Counted from the stretch's first letter, positions 17,385 to 26,619 are shown. The stretch is DNA of 64,000 bases from an uncultured Aurantimonas sp. (GCA_947488615.1 CANKZU010000004.1:62001-126000); one strand, 5' to 3'. The notes: generated by a model from the letters alone, not told the origin. Made by a program: numbers and translations.

Positions 17385-17837
17385 TCAGGCTCCTTCAATA
17401 AAGCTTTTCCCAAGACTGACGAGCTTGATCACGATGCGCGAATGCCCATCCGGCTGGGCCGAGACGACATCGAAGTCCGGCAGATTTTCCGCTTTGGGAA
17501 AGCTGACGAAATCTCCTTGGCGCACGATGGCGTTCTCGATCGGGTCGCCTGCAAGGTCATTGAAAATGCGACGATCGACGGAAAGGATCGGCGAGCGGCC
17601 GACCTGAAGCGCACGAAGATCATTCGCCTCCCGATAGCTCTTGCGGACGCCGAGTTGCAGCCCGCTTTCGACTGACACAAATTCGAAGACACCCTTGCCA
17701 TCGATAATAGGCCGGGTGGGATCGCGATCTGGGCGCCCGTTAATTGCCTTCCGCATCGGGATGATCGTGAACTCCTCGGCGTTAAGCCAGTCGACCGTCC
17801 GGCTCGCCATTCGCTCCAGACGGTCGAAATGGTTCAT
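17385..17837 (-). CDS. Head-tail joining/stopper-like protein, hypothetical
   Basis: 150 residues, strand-rich (TIIPMRKAINGRPDRDPTRP, DGKGVFEFVSVE, QGDFVSFPKAENLPDFDVVS). Its position between capsid/decoration genes and the tail completion gene matches lambda FII/stopper-like proteins. Sequence-level family recognition is weak; the call is from context. Its stop is 2 nt upstream of the next start. Confidence 0.65.
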   Translation of the reverse strand: MNHFDRLERMASRTVDWLNAEEFTIIPMRKAINGRPDRDPTRPIIDGKGVFEFVSVESGLQLGVRKSYREANDLRALQVGRSPILSVDRRIFNDLAGDPIENAIVRQGDFVSFPKAENLPDFDVVSAQPDGHSRIVIKLVSLGKSFIEGA

Positions 17838-17849
17838 CGCACCAGCCCC

Positions 17850-18149
17850 TTACTTCTCGGCGGCCTTGGCCTTGACGTTCTCCGGCGCGGTGTTGGTGTC
17901 GGACTCCTCGCCGATGACCTTGCCTTTGTCGTCGACCGGGATGGCGTTCTTAGTGCGCGGCCATGTCGCCTGCGAAGGCGCGACGTCCGCGAACTTCGTC
18001 GCTTCACCGCTATCCACATCCTGAACCTCAGTTGCGCCGCGAGCGCTCGCCTGCTTGGCAGTCATCATGGCCGTCTGGTTCGCACCGACGTATTTGCCGT
18101 CGACCATTGTCCCTTCCGGGACGCGATAGAGCTTCTTTTCCATCGTCAT
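17850..18149 (-). CDS. Hypothetical structural-region protein
   Basis: 99 residues beginning MTMEKKLYRVPEGTMVDGKY, with a charged, probably disordered C-terminus. It resembles small head-region proteins placed between the decoration protein and joining proteins in lambda-like head modules (FI-like position). Function unknown. Confidence 0.6.
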   Translation of the reverse strand: MTMEKKLYRVPEGTMVDGKYVGANQTAMMTAKQASARGATEVQDVDSGEATKFADVAPSQATWPRTKNAIPVDDKGKVIGEESDTNTAPENVKAKAAEK

Positions 18150-18200
18150 TCCTCACGCTGCGAGCGACGCTATAGCGTCGCCCGGCCCGTCTGGGCTGGA

Positions 18201-18533
18201 TTAGAACTGATCGTTGAGGCGAACGACGCCGATACCGGAAGGGTTTGCTGCGCTCTGGGCAGCAACGCCGATCTTGGTGTTACCGGTCGCGACATTGGTC
18301 GTGATCGACCCGGCAGCGTTCCAGTAGATCGCCTCCCCCATCGCCCAGGCCTCCGCCGATGTCTTCGGCAGTTCGTTAACGTTACCGAGGGCGAGTTCGT
18401 ATTCCTCGCCGGCCGCGGCGCTTGTCGCCGCGATGCCGAAGATCAGGCCGACAAAGTAAAGATTACCACTGGCGGCACCGCCGGCCGGCGCGATCGCCGT
18501 CAGTACGTGACCCTGCTGAACGAAATTCTTCAT
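18201..18533 (-). CDS. Capsid decoration/cement protein (DUF2190-like)
   Basis: 110 residues: MKNFVQQGHVLTAIAPAGGA, VGLIFGIAATSAAAGEEYEL, GEAIYWNAAGSITT and KIGVAAQSA are characteristic of the DUF2190 capsid-cement family. These form trimeric spikes stabilising the expanded capsid. It directly follows the capsid fusion gene, as expected. Confidence 0.88.
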   Translation of the reverse strand: MKNFVQQGHVLTAIAPAGGAASGNLYFVGLIFGIAATSAAAGEEYELALGNVNELPKTSAEAWAMGEAIYWNAAGSITTNVATGNTKIGVAAQSAANPSGIGVVRLNDQF

Positions 18534-18560
18534 GGCCCCAAGCCTTTCTCGGGTTTCCGG

Positions 18561-18596
18561 AAACGAAGACGCCGGCGCAAAGGCCGGCGGTCTTCG
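18561..18596 (-). terminator. Hairpin between capsid and decoration genes, possible attenuator
   Basis: Long inverted repeat with arms 18565-18576 and 18583-18595 (GAAGAC/GTCTTC plus CCGGC/GCCGG). The minus-strand sequence after it is GTTTCC rather than a full T-run, so it may be a partial terminator or mRNA-stabilising stem just after the major capsid gene. Confidence 0.5.
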
Positions 18597-18620
18597 AATT
18601 TCTCAGGTTGCGATTACGGC

Positions 18621-20810
18621 TTAGGCGCCGGCGTTCTTGTAGGCATAGCGGTAGTCGGTCAGACCACCGCCGAAGTCGTGACGGATCTTGTAACGGATGC
18701 CGTCGACATCGAAACCGATCTGTTCGTCGAAGAACGGCTGCTCCTGGCCGGAGAGATACGCATACTGCAGGCCGCGACCCATCGTCTGCTGCATGGACGC
18801 GAACAGGAACCACACCGTCGCGCTGATCAAGTCGAGCCGGTACTCGTACACCGGCGTGATCGACTTGATTGCCTCCGGAACAACCGTCCCGACCGTCTGG
18901 GGGTTCGGAGCGCCGTTGAGGGTCACCTGCGCGTCGATCTCGAGATCCGAGCCGACGAAGAGATACTGCGGCGCGATGTTGATCGGGATGCCGTCGATGT
19001 CCTTCTGTTTGCGGAACATCGTCCGCGCAGCTTTCAGCGCATCCAGGCTGAGCGCCGCCGCAGTGCCGACGTTGCCGTGGTCCGCATGGAACAGGGCCTT
19101 GCCGTCCTTCAGCTTCGCGTTGTTGATGATGATGCCCCAGATGACGTCACCCTCGAGCTTGGCGGCCTTGCGGCCCCAATTCTGAATGACGCGCGCGAAG
19201 GCTCCGAGCTGATCGTTGATGATCATCTGGCGGGTCAGGCCGAAGGTCCGACCGAAGGTGCCGATTTTGAAGCCTTCCTCACTCTCCCGGAGCGTGCCGG
19301 CCTTGAACTCGCCGTGCTCGTTCACCGGCAGGAGGTCGGGTCCTTCGCCGATCTCCAGCACTTTGATCTCGCGGAAGTCGGACACGACATTGCGCGTCGC
19401 GATCAGTTGGAAGGTGTTCTCGTAGCCGGTGTAGCCGGTAACGAGAGTCTGGCGGGTGACCTCGCCGAGAATGGCGGGGAAGTCGCTCGTCGAGTGGAGG
19501 GCACGCTTCACGACGTCATTGACCGATCCGCGAGTGGACTCGCCGCGAGCACGCATCAGCTCCTTGGCGGTGTCGACCATGGACATATCGCGCCATTCGC
19601 GGGCGCCTTCCTGCAACTCGGTCACGACGCCTGCGCGATGCAGAAGAGCGTTGGCGACCAGCGCGCGGCGCGTCTCGTCCGCATCCTGCATGCCGCGCGT
19701 TTCGATGTGCGGGAAGGAGCCGGTGCGCTCCTGCTCGCCGATCATGTGGTCGGTGATTGCCGTGCGGAACGCAGTCGTCGTCGTGCCGGAGTTGATATGC
19801 TGGCGGACGAAATCCTCGGTCATTCCGAAGCGGCGGCCGAGCGCTGTCACCTCGTCGGTGCGGACACGCTCGCGACGAATGCCTTCGTCGACAGCGCGCT
19901 GCACGTCGGCAGGGCTTTCAGGAGCATGTGCCTGATGCGGCTGGCTGCCGCGTGGAGCCTGTCCGTCGTTGTCGCGGGTGGTGCGATCGCGGGTGCCACG
20001 GGCATCCTGGTTCCCGTCGGTCGCCGCCGCCGCACCGCCGTTGCTCTCTTCATCGCTAACGCCGTTACCATCGGCTTCGCTGGTGCCGGCGTCTTCCGAG
20101 CCCGGCTCGCTGCGGGCGCCGTTCGGGTTGTTCGTCTCGATCGGCTTCTTGCCGGTTGCGTTTGCCTGCGGCATAGCGGGATCTCCGTTGGTTGCCGTGT
20201 CGTTCGGGGTGGATTCGCGCCGTGACACGGCGACGGTGATGGCGTCTTCACTCTTTTCGGAACGGGAAGAAGCGCCGGCATCGGCGGGAATGGGAACCGC
20301 GGATAACTCCATCGGCTCCCAATCGATCGCGCGAAGCGTCGGAAGCTGACTATCGTCACCTTCCTTTTTCTCGTAGGCATGGATCTTGTAGCCAACGCTC
20401 ACCGGGAACGCGTGACCATCCCGAAGGTCCTGGTGAAGCGCCTCACCGCGCGCATTGCGCGAGAGCTTGATCACCGCATAGGCCTTGCCGCCCTCGATCC
20501 GAACCGAGTCGGGAATAACTGTCCCGATTCGATAGTCCATCGAATAGGCGTCGTGACTGTCGAGTACCGACATGCCATTGGCGAAGCGATCAAGCCGGAT
20601 GTTTTCAGGCTCCATCCCGAGTTCCTCGAGATAGAAGCCTTCATCCCATGAATACCGCTTCACCGAGGCGCCGGCCGCCCAAACAATCTCGACGGTTCGG
20701 TCGTCTTCGCTGAAGCTGTCGGCGCGAACCTCGACCTCACCGAAGTTGCGCTCGGGGATCTTGATGGCGTCGCCGATCGTCTTCTTGCCAGTCTTGTTCG
20801 GCTGGGGCAT
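18621..20810 (-). CDS. Prohead protease / scaffold / major capsid fusion protein
   Basis: 729 residues in one frame. Residues 1-185 are an HK97-type (U35) prohead protease with probable catalytic His86 in VLDSHDAY, Ser138 in FPVSVGYKIH and the ELSAVPIPAD acidic motif. Residues about 190-330 are a low-complexity, highly charged scaffold-like linker. Residues about 330-729 are a Mu gpT-like major capsid domain (TLVTGYTGYENTFQL, TRQMIINDQLGAF, KIRHDFGGGLTDYRYAYKN at the end). An internal start at 20174 (M213) has its own GGAG and repeats the N-terminal MPQ-N-TGKK sequence, suggesting separate production of scaffold-capsid without protease. Such fusions are known in phages. Confidence 0.93.
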   Translation of the reverse strand: MPQPNKTGKKTIGDAIKIPERNFGEVEVRADSFSEDDRTVEIVWAAGASVKRYSWDEGFYLEELGMEPENIRLDRFANGMSVLDSHDAYSMDYRIGTVIPDSVRIEGGKAYAVIKLSRNARGEALHQDLRDGHAFPVSVGYKIHAYEKKEGDDSQLPTLRAIDWEPMELSAVPIPADAGASSRSEKSEDAITVAVSRRESTPNDTATNGDPAMPQANATGKKPIETNNPNGARSEPGSEDAGTSEADGNGVSDEESNGGAAAATDGNQDARGTRDRTTRDNDGQAPRGSQPHQAHAPESPADVQRAVDEGIRRERVRTDEVTALGRRFGMTEDFVRQHINSGTTTTAFRTAITDHMIGEQERTGSFPHIETRGMQDADETRRALVANALLHRAGVVTELQEGAREWRDMSMVDTAKELMRARGESTRGSVNDVVKRALHSTSDFPAILGEVTRQTLVTGYTGYENTFQLIATRNVVSDFREIKVLEIGEGPDLLPVNEHGEFKAGTLRESEEGFKIGTFGRTFGLTRQMIINDQLGAFARVIQNWGRKAAKLEGDVIWGIIINNAKLKDGKALFHADHGNVGTAAALSLDALKAARTMFRKQKDIDGIPINIAPQYLFVGSDLEIDAQVTLNGAPNPQTVGTVVPEAIKSITPVYEYRLDLISATVWFLFASMQQTMGRGLQYAYLSGQEQPFFDEQIGFDVDGIRYKIRHDFGGGLTDYRYAYKNAGA

Positions 20811-20818
20811 GGGGCCTC

Positions 20819-22402
20819 CTATGGTGCGCCAGATTTGGGCGGCGCGTCGGTCTTTTCGGCCGTCATCTGCGCCTGGCCATTGATCGAGACGCGGCGGGGG
20901 TCGCAGTCGAGCATCAGTCCAAGGGTATCGAACTGCTTGTTCCGTTCTGAGATTTGCAGGACGATCTTGTCGGGGTCGTCGCCGCGGGCTTTGACCTTCT
21001 CATCCCAGGACGCGAAGCCGTTCCGGCACTCGAGCATGTCGGCGCGGACGTCATCGATCGGCGTGATCGATTCGAACCGCGGCATCGTCCATTCGACGGG
21101 ATAATCGCCATCGGGGATCAACTCGTTCAACAGGCAGACGTCGATGAACCAGCCCCAGATCTTCCGGCAGAACATCGGAACGATGATGTTCCACTGAATC
21201 GTCCGGACGAATCGCTGATAGGCGAGTTGTCCTAACTTGCCAGACGCGAAAGTAACCTGGCTGAGGTCGGCGGTCAGAAGCTCGTAGGGAATCCGCATGC
21301 CGGCAGAGATCTTGCGCTGATGCGCGCGGAGAAAAGCCTCCTGGCCGGCCGAAACCGACGGATTATTGAAGTGGATGTTGTCGCCTTCATCCGCATAGAG
21401 CCACTGACCCGGCTCAAAGCGATCGACGGGATCGCCGTAGCCATCCCGAAGGCCCCGGTATTCATCGTCGGCAGTGGGCGGGCGATCCTCATAGGTGCCG
21501 TCGTCATTCGGCAGCCCTATATTAGGATCTTCGCTCTCCTCATCCTGATCGCTGCGCGTCACCACGCCGACGTTGCAAGCCTCGATTTTCTTTCTGAGGA
21601 TCTCGGCCTCGGTGTATTCGGCCATATCCTTCAGATCGAGCATGACCGGCGTGAACCATGGCGCGCCGCGCGTCTGCGAACCGACCGGTTCGAAAAGATG
21701 GGCAACTTCGCCGGCTTTCACGGCCGAACTCTTCAACCCGTAGATCGCTGCAGACGAGTTGGGGTGCTGTGGAAAAATCCAATAGGCCCGGCGTCCGCCG
21801 ATCGCGTCAAACTCGACCCCGTTCACGGCGCGATTCTTGCCGGTCGTTGGTCCGTGTTTCGATCCGTCCAGGAACTCCGCCTCAAGGAGTTGCACCTGCA
21901 GCGGCACCTTGAGGCCGTCGGTCTTCTTTCGATCGCGACGTCGAGCGAACGCCTCGCCGTCGACGACCATCATGCGGACGGCCTTGTAGCAGAAGCCGTC
22001 GAATGTCAGCTGGCCTTCCGGATCGATGTTCTCGGTAAACGACTTCCAGAGATCGTTGACCTTCTGGTCCAGATCTGTGTTGCGAGTGACCGACTTCGCC
22101 ATGAAGCCGGACCCGACCAGGTAATCGGCATGGCGCGTGGCGCCCTGCCGATAGAGGCCGTTGTTGCGATCGAGATCGCGGGAGCGCTCCCGCAATTTCG
22201 GGCCAGCGCGGCGCAGCTCGTCGTCATTCGTGGTCTGCCGCGTGATCCAGCCGGACGTCCGCCTACCGACAGAAGCCGCCTCATAGCCTCGGCGCGAGCC
22301 GCCCGAAAGCAGTTCTGCTTTACGCCGATAAGCGACGCGCTCCGCCTCCCGGCGAGGCGAGAAGAAGCCGATCGTCCGGTCGAGAATATTTCGCTTGGCC
22401 AT
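20819..22402 (-). CDS. B: Portal protein, lambda gpB family
   Basis: 527 residues. Lambda-type portal signatures: RRGYEAASVGRRTSGW, RSRDLDRNNGLYRQG, IFPQHPNSSAAIYGLKSSAV, and the C-terminal core RIPYELLTADLSQVTFASGK. The dodecameric portal is the DNA gate and docking site for terminase and head-tail proteins. It lies between gpW and the capsid fusion, as in lambda (A-W-B-C-D-E). Confidence 0.95.
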   Translation of the reverse strand: MAKRNILDRTIGFFSPRREAERVAYRRKAELLSGGSRRGYEAASVGRRTSGWITRQTTNDDELRRAGPKLRERSRDLDRNNGLYRQGATRHADYLVGSGFMAKSVTRNTDLDQKVNDLWKSFTENIDPEGQLTFDGFCYKAVRMMVVDGEAFARRRDRKKTDGLKVPLQVQLLEAEFLDGSKHGPTTGKNRAVNGVEFDAIGGRRAYWIFPQHPNSSAAIYGLKSSAVKAGEVAHLFEPVGSQTRGAPWFTPVMLDLKDMAEYTEAEILRKKIEACNVGVVTRSDQDEESEDPNIGLPNDDGTYEDRPPTADDEYRGLRDGYGDPVDRFEPGQWLYADEGDNIHFNNPSVSAGQEAFLRAHQRKISAGMRIPYELLTADLSQVTFASGKLGQLAYQRFVRTIQWNIIVPMFCRKIWGWFIDVCLLNELIPDGDYPVEWTMPRFESITPIDDVRADMLECRNGFASWDEKVKARGDDPDKIVLQISERNKQFDTLGLMLDCDPRRVSINGQAQMTAEKTDAPPKSGAP

Positions 22403-22405
22403 TGA

Positions 22406-22633
22406 TCACCACGGTCTCTGTCCAGAGCGGAAGACGGAAAGGCTTGCCCGTTTTCGGCGGCGACGACCGGACATGGCCGCGATCTCGTTCTCGAGATCCT
22501 TCTGCGCTTTGGCCATGTCCGCGTCGGATTTGTAGGTCACGTCTCGCTCGTTGAAGATCACGCGCTTGACGCCAGACCGCCGGGCCTCCTTGAGGTCGGC
22601 GAGCTGTTGCTGCAGTTCCGTGACGGTTGCCAT
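22406..22633 (-). CDS. W: Head-tail joining protein gpW-like
   Basis: 75 residues starting at the ATG that overlaps the terminase stop (TGATG). TVTELQQQLADLKEARRSGV and the DVTYKSDADMAKAQKDLENE segment are typical of lambda gpW relatives. It is needed for tail joining after packaging. The tail is rich in Arg/Lys. Confidence 0.87.
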   Translation of the reverse strand: MATVTELQQQLADLKEARRSGVKRVIFNERDVTYKSDADMAKAQKDLENEIAAMSGRRRRKRASLSVFRSGQRPW

Positions 22634-24624
22634 CACCAGATGCTCTCTCGTTTCAGCCAGCCTTGCTTCCTGGGGGCGCGGCCTCGACGCGGCGAAGACG
22701 TCGCGGGCTCGGCCGCATCTTCATCCACATCCACTTCAGCCGGCCGCCGGCGCTGCGGCGCAGAGGATACGACCTTCGGCCGAACCTTCATCGCGGGGCC
22801 GGCGCGAAGCAGATGCAGATTGAGCATCATCGCGCAGGCGCCCTGCATGGATTCGCAGTCGAAGAAGTGATTGTGCTTCGACCGCATGACCCACCTGGTC
22901 TTGCCGTTGGCCAGGTTGACCTCGGCCTCCGAAACCATCTGCTGTAGGAAATCGTCGGAGACGTCTTCCGGAAGCACCCACTCGCCCACTTCGTCCTTCG
23001 GCCACCGGAACTTCTGGTGAAGCCATCGCTTGAAGAACGCGGTGTCGATGATCCGGATATCCAGACCCTTTTTGAAGGCCTTGCCGTCCAGGTTGATGTC
23101 GAGCTTGTTCGGGGCGATCGGTTTGCGCATCGGGTTCGATGCACCCTTCGTCGCGTAGGCGAGCTTCGGAAACCGCCGGCAAAACCGGTAGACCATGTTG
23201 TCCGGCACCTGAAACTTCTTGCCCGGCCGATAGCCGGAATCGATCAGGGCGAGCTTGATCGGGATCCCGTCATAGAGATCCGTCAGCACCACGCCGAGTT
23301 TGTTCCAAACGTCCAATTCGGCGGTATCGCCGAAGATTTCGGAGGCGATGATCTGAGCAGACGAAGCGCCCTCACCCCAACCGCGGATGACGTAAACCAG
23401 CCGGTCCTTCTGGACGTCGCAGGTCAGCGTCAGGATGCGGACCCATTCCGGAATATCTCCGGTGACATAGGGCCGCGCCAGTTGGCGAAGCTCCTGCCAT
23501 TCGGGGGCGTCGCCATCGCCGGGCGAAAACAGTTCGCCCATGCCGTTGACGACGGCCTGGACGTTGTCAGTGACACCGGATCGTGCTGCCTCCACATATT
23601 CGGCGGCCCGCTGGCCCCACGGAACGAACGGCGAGCACAGACCGGAAACCCAAAAGGACAAGGTCCAAGCTTCCGGCTCTTCGCCGTTGACCGTGCCGTC
23701 GTTCATCACGGCCTGCCCCGGCGCCACAAAGACGGCACGGGCATTCATTTCCTCGAGATCTTCGTAGACGATCGGATCGGCGCAGAACTCGCAGACCATG
23801 TGGGCCGTATTCTTGGCGAGGATCGGCGTCGACGGAAGCTCCTTGCCGTCGGCGTCGAGCGGCTTTTCCCACTTCAAATTCCGGAAGCGCGGGATGAAAT
23901 ACTCGCTGCAATGCGGGCAAGGCACCGCCCAATGATAGCGCGTGCCCGACTGCCACATCCGCCAGATGGTCGAGTGGATCTCCTTCGGATCCTGATCGGC
24001 CCAGAAGTGAAGCTCACTCCCCTCATCGAAGACTATGTCGGAAAGCCCGCGCGATGGCGACGACGTCGCGAAATGGACGAAGTCGGCATAAGCGTCGCCG
24101 CGGCGATCGGCCAGACCGATCACGTCGCCCTGTCCCTTAACGTTCGCCAGCATCTTGTCGACCTCGTCGCTGACGACAAGACCGAGAGACTGAGCGGCGA
24201 GCGCGGTGGCGGAACCGCCATGGACCAACCGGAGTGTCACGCCGGCAATGAGCTTCTTTGCCTTCGTCCGCTTCTTTCGTCCGGCTTTCCGGCGGAGCGA
24301 ATCGGATTGCTTTATCAGCGCTTCGATCCTCGGCTCGAACTCGTCGTCAAGGATCTGCTTCGATGGCGCGATGAACGCCATCGGCGTCGGCGCGGTATCA
24401 AGCCGATGGCCGAGCACGTCCATCGACAACTCGGTCTTGGACATTTGAGTGCCGAAGACGGCGACGACGCGGCGATGGGTACGCGCCGCGATCGCCCGCT
24501 CGATCGGGATGATGTACGGCGTGAGCGATGGATCGCGTGGTCCGGGAATAGCGGCCGTCTTGGGATAGACCCTATTCGTGATCGCCCACTCGTCAGGCGT
24601 CATCCTCCTCTGCGTCTTCAGCAT
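22633..24624 (-). CDS. A: Terminase large subunit, lambda gpA family
   Basis: 663 residues from MLKTQRRMTPDEWAITNRVY; a nested ATG at 24603 is the alternative, and frames further upstream only shadow the small subunit gene. The ATPase domain shows a Walker A-like VVAVFGTQMSKTEL and Walker B-like LVVSDEVDKM. ATSSPSRGLSDI and RYHWAVPCPHCSEYF (zinc-like Cys) are family blocks, and the C-terminal nuclease region contains LTCDVQKDRL and ALIDSGYRPGKKF. It cuts and translocates phage DNA into proheads, suggesting cos-type packaging. Confidence 0.95.
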   Translation of the reverse strand: MLKTQRRMTPDEWAITNRVYPKTAAIPGPRDPSLTPYIIPIERAIAARTHRRVVAVFGTQMSKTELSMDVLGHRLDTAPTPMAFIAPSKQILDDEFEPRIEALIKQSDSLRRKAGRKKRTKAKKLIAGVTLRLVHGGSATALAAQSLGLVVSDEVDKMLANVKGQGDVIGLADRRGDAYADFVHFATSSPSRGLSDIVFDEGSELHFWADQDPKEIHSTIWRMWQSGTRYHWAVPCPHCSEYFIPRFRNLKWEKPLDADGKELPSTPILAKNTAHMVCEFCADPIVYEDLEEMNARAVFVAPGQAVMNDGTVNGEEPEAWTLSFWVSGLCSPFVPWGQRAAEYVEAARSGVTDNVQAVVNGMGELFSPGDGDAPEWQELRQLARPYVTGDIPEWVRILTLTCDVQKDRLVYVIRGWGEGASSAQIIASEIFGDTAELDVWNKLGVVLTDLYDGIPIKLALIDSGYRPGKKFQVPDNMVYRFCRRFPKLAYATKGASNPMRKPIAPNKLDINLDGKAFKKGLDIRIIDTAFFKRWLHQKFRWPKDEVGEWVLPEDVSDDFLQQMVSEAEVNLANGKTRWVMRSKHNHFFDCESMQGACAMMLNLHLLRAGPAMKVRPKVVSSAPQRRRPAEVDVDEDAAEPATSSPRRGRAPRKQGWLKRESIW

Positions 24625-25291
24625 CGCTGAGACCCGACCGAAGAGCCTGCGCTTTTTTGGCGAAGCCCTGTGAGAGCCGATCACGCTCAGTGTTGCAGAC
24701 ATCTTCGATCCTCCGGCGTTCCTTCGGATCCCGCGTGATCCTGGCCGGCAGACCGCCGACGACTTCGACGAAAAGGCCGGTCGCCTCGTCGAGCGCCTCC
24801 ATCGCCTCGTCGAGCGAAATGATCTCGCGATCCTCGCGCGCCATCTTTCGCAGGATTTCCTCCTGGCGCTGCTCGCGAAGCTTGTCGGCGCTGGTCGACG
24901 CGGAACGGCGCTTCTCCGCCTCGCGGACGAAGCCGATGTAAGCAGCTGTCGCTTCCCGAAAATCGAACCGTCCGCGCCCCATCTTGGGGATCGTCTGGTC
25001 GTCGACGAGTTGCGTGAGTCGTTGCGGTGACATTCCGAGAAACGCCGACAACTCGTTGGTTCCGATCGTCTTCGGAATGCTGGGCTTGGCCGGACCTTTC
25101 GGCCGGCCTCCCCGGTTCTTCGTTCTGGCACCTGCCGGCGCCGTCTTGGTCGTCGAGCCCCTGCCGGAGCGCCGTGAAGGTGGCAGCACCTCGGTTGGGG
25201 TTTCTGGATTCGCGGCAGGGAGCCCGCGCTTCACTTTCGACGACGGCGACGCCGGCAGGTTCCGGGGTTTCGTCTTCTTCGCGGTTGGCAT
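24593..25291 (-). CDS. nu1: Terminase small subunit, lambda Nu1-like
   Basis: 232 residues. A long basic, disordered N-terminus (about 75 residues) precedes a winged-helix DNA-binding domain (NELSAFLGMSPQRLTQLVDD, GRGRFDFREATAAYIGFVRE) like Nu1. A helical/coiled C-terminal region for contacting the large subunit follows. It overlaps the terminase large gene by about 30 nt and is TGATG-coupled to the upstream gene. Confidence 0.88.
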   Translation of the reverse strand: MPTAKKTKPRNLPASPSSKVKRGLPAANPETPTEVLPPSRRSGRGSTTKTAPAGARTKNRGGRPKGPAKPSIPKTIGTNELSAFLGMSPQRLTQLVDDQTIPKMGRGRFDFREATAAYIGFVREAEKRRSASTSADKLREQRQEEILRKMAREDREIISLDEAMEALDEATGLFVEVVGGLPARITRDPKERRRIEDVCNTERDRLSQGFAKKAQALRSGLSDAEDAEEDDA

Positions 25292-25992
25292 CAGAACCTC
25301 ATCAACGGCGTGAGCCGCTTCATCACCTTCTGCTCGAGCTCAACGGGAGCGACGCGCAAGAACGTGGCGAGCGATGCGTCTTTCGGGATTTCCTTGCGGA
25401 GCGCAGGGCCGTAGAGACGGCGAACTTTTCCGTACTTGATGCCGCTCGAGGCAAACCGGCCGGCAGCGTCTCGGCTCTGGTCTGGCTTGGCGCCGAAGGT
25501 CCAAAGCGCACGAGGCGCTGTTCCTGATCCGCCGGCTCTCGCCGGCAACATCGCGAAAAAGCCGTTCGCTGTTGCGAAGGATCGCTTGAAGACGCGCGGC
25601 GCGTTCCACACACCTGATCGAACCGTACCAGCGTCGCCGCCACCGCGGCCGGAATTGAACCTCGCCGCTGCGGCACCCGAAAGCTTCAGCGCTCGCAGCC
25701 CCTTGTAGATCTCGACCCGCTGTCCGCCCGCAAGACCGAAGATCTCGTAGGCGAGTCGCGCCTGGCGAGGCACGCCCCTCGTGCCGTCGACAACGTAGCT
25801 CTGATAGTGCCCATCTTTGAGCGCCATCTGCTGTCTGACCGCGCGCTGTACCTGCGTTTTCGTCTTGCGGCCGGCGTCGATGACGCCTCGATTCGCGTGT
25901 TTGCGCCAGTCGCCAGATCCGAACAGCGCGGCTCGATCCCGAAGGGAAAGAACCAGTTTCACGTTCGTCTTTTTCACGACGATTCGAGCCAC
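25291..25992 (-). CDS. Z: Prophage minor tail protein Z-like (gpZ family)
   Basis: 233 residues from a GTG at 25992 with AGGGG upstream; an in-frame TTG at 26007 is a weaker start. DRAALFGSGDWRKHANRGVI and the C-terminal YGPALRKEIPKDASLATF are typical of the gpZ-like family, which in lambda acts in tail completion/head-tail joining. Being first in the late operon, upstream of the terminase, is unusual for gpZ. It could instead be a head completion protein. Confidence 0.7.
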   Translation of the reverse strand: MARIVVKKTNVKLVLSLRDRAALFGSGDWRKHANRGVIDAGRKTKTQVQRAVRQQMALKDGHYQSYVVDGTRGVPRQARLAYEIFGLAGGQRVEIYKGLRALKLSGAAAARFNSGRGGGDAGTVRSGVWNAPRVFKRSFATANGFFAMLPARAGGSGTAPRALWTFGAKPDQSRDAAGRFASSGIKYGKVRRLYGPALRKEIPKDASLATFLRVAPVELEQKVMKRLTPLMRF

Positions 25993-26283
25993 CGAAAACC
26001 CCTGCAACGATTCAGGTTTGCGCGCTTCATAAGCGCCGATCCGGAAAACCCTGTGTTTTCAATCACAAGGGCGATCGAAAATTTCGAAAAACCGTCGAAA
26101 TACTGCGCTGCGCCCGACCCGCGGTAACCCCCGAAAACCCAGAAAGGACCCAACCGGGGGGCACCGCCGCACCGCACAACGTGCGCCGCGCCCACCGCAT
26201 CGCAACATGCTGCGACGCGCGGGAGCGCAACCGCCTGCGCCCCATGGCGTCGGTGGACAGTGCAGTGCGAAGGAGGTGAAAGG

Positions 26284-26469
26284 GTGCGGCGCGATGTGGT
26301 GGCCTGCGATCAAGGCGCAATCCGTGCCGTCGGAGCCGTTGTGACTCTTGCGTTGCGGTTTGTCAAAACGTCGGATGGTGCGCCGCAAAGGCGGCAAGGT
26401 CTCGCGCATACACATAGGGTTAGACGTTTGTGCAGTGCGCTACGTTTTCCAGCGGGCTGGCTCTTGTGA
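26284..26469 (+). CDS. Possible small ORF with a perfect Shine-Dalgarno
   Basis: A GTG at 26284 follows AAGGAGGTGA at 26270-26279, the exact complement of the 16S 3' end. The 61-codon frame begins MRRDVVACDQGAIRAVGAVV and is Arg-rich. An overlapping ATG at 26292-26296 region would give a 16-residue peptide starting MWWPAIKAQS. Composition is not clearly protein-like, so the ribosome site may serve a short leader peptide instead. Confidence 0.3.
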   Translation: MRRDVVACDQGAIRAVGAVVTLALRFVKTSDGAPQRRQGLAHTHRVRRLCSALRFPAGWLL

Positions 26470-26548
26470 GCCATCCGCAACGCCAGCTCTCTACGTTCCG
26501 CGAGGCGGAGGATACCGCAAGCCGTCAATCCCGCAATCGGTTGGGGTC

Positions 26549-26619
26549 GGGACGGCGATAGCCCGTCCCGGGACAAAGTCGGGACATTTCACGGACACCG
26601 CCCGGACAATACCCGGACA
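26549..26619 (+). repeat. GGACA repeats with exact 11-bp period (iteron-like)
   Basis: GGACA occurs at 26571, 26582, 26593, 26604 and 26615, five copies spaced exactly 11 bp, one per helical turn. A GGACG variant lies 22 bp upstream (26549). Bases just before each copy are also partly conserved (C/G-rich). Same-face spacing suggests cooperative binding of one protein, as in replication iterons or a tandem operator. Confidence 0.7.

Noticed and set aside
17829..20225. 798-codon open frame on the plus strand opposite the capsid gene
   Set aside because: High GC at third positions opens antisense frames; the minus-strand capsid fusion has clear family motifs.
24603..25131. N-terminal extension of the large terminase frame upstream to 25131
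   Set aside because: Overlaps the small terminase coding region in another frame and is Arg/Ser-rich non-homologous sequence.
25993..26560. Search for a cos site near the terminase genes
   Set aside because: No convincing cosN symmetry or R-site repeats were visible by eye; left unannotated.
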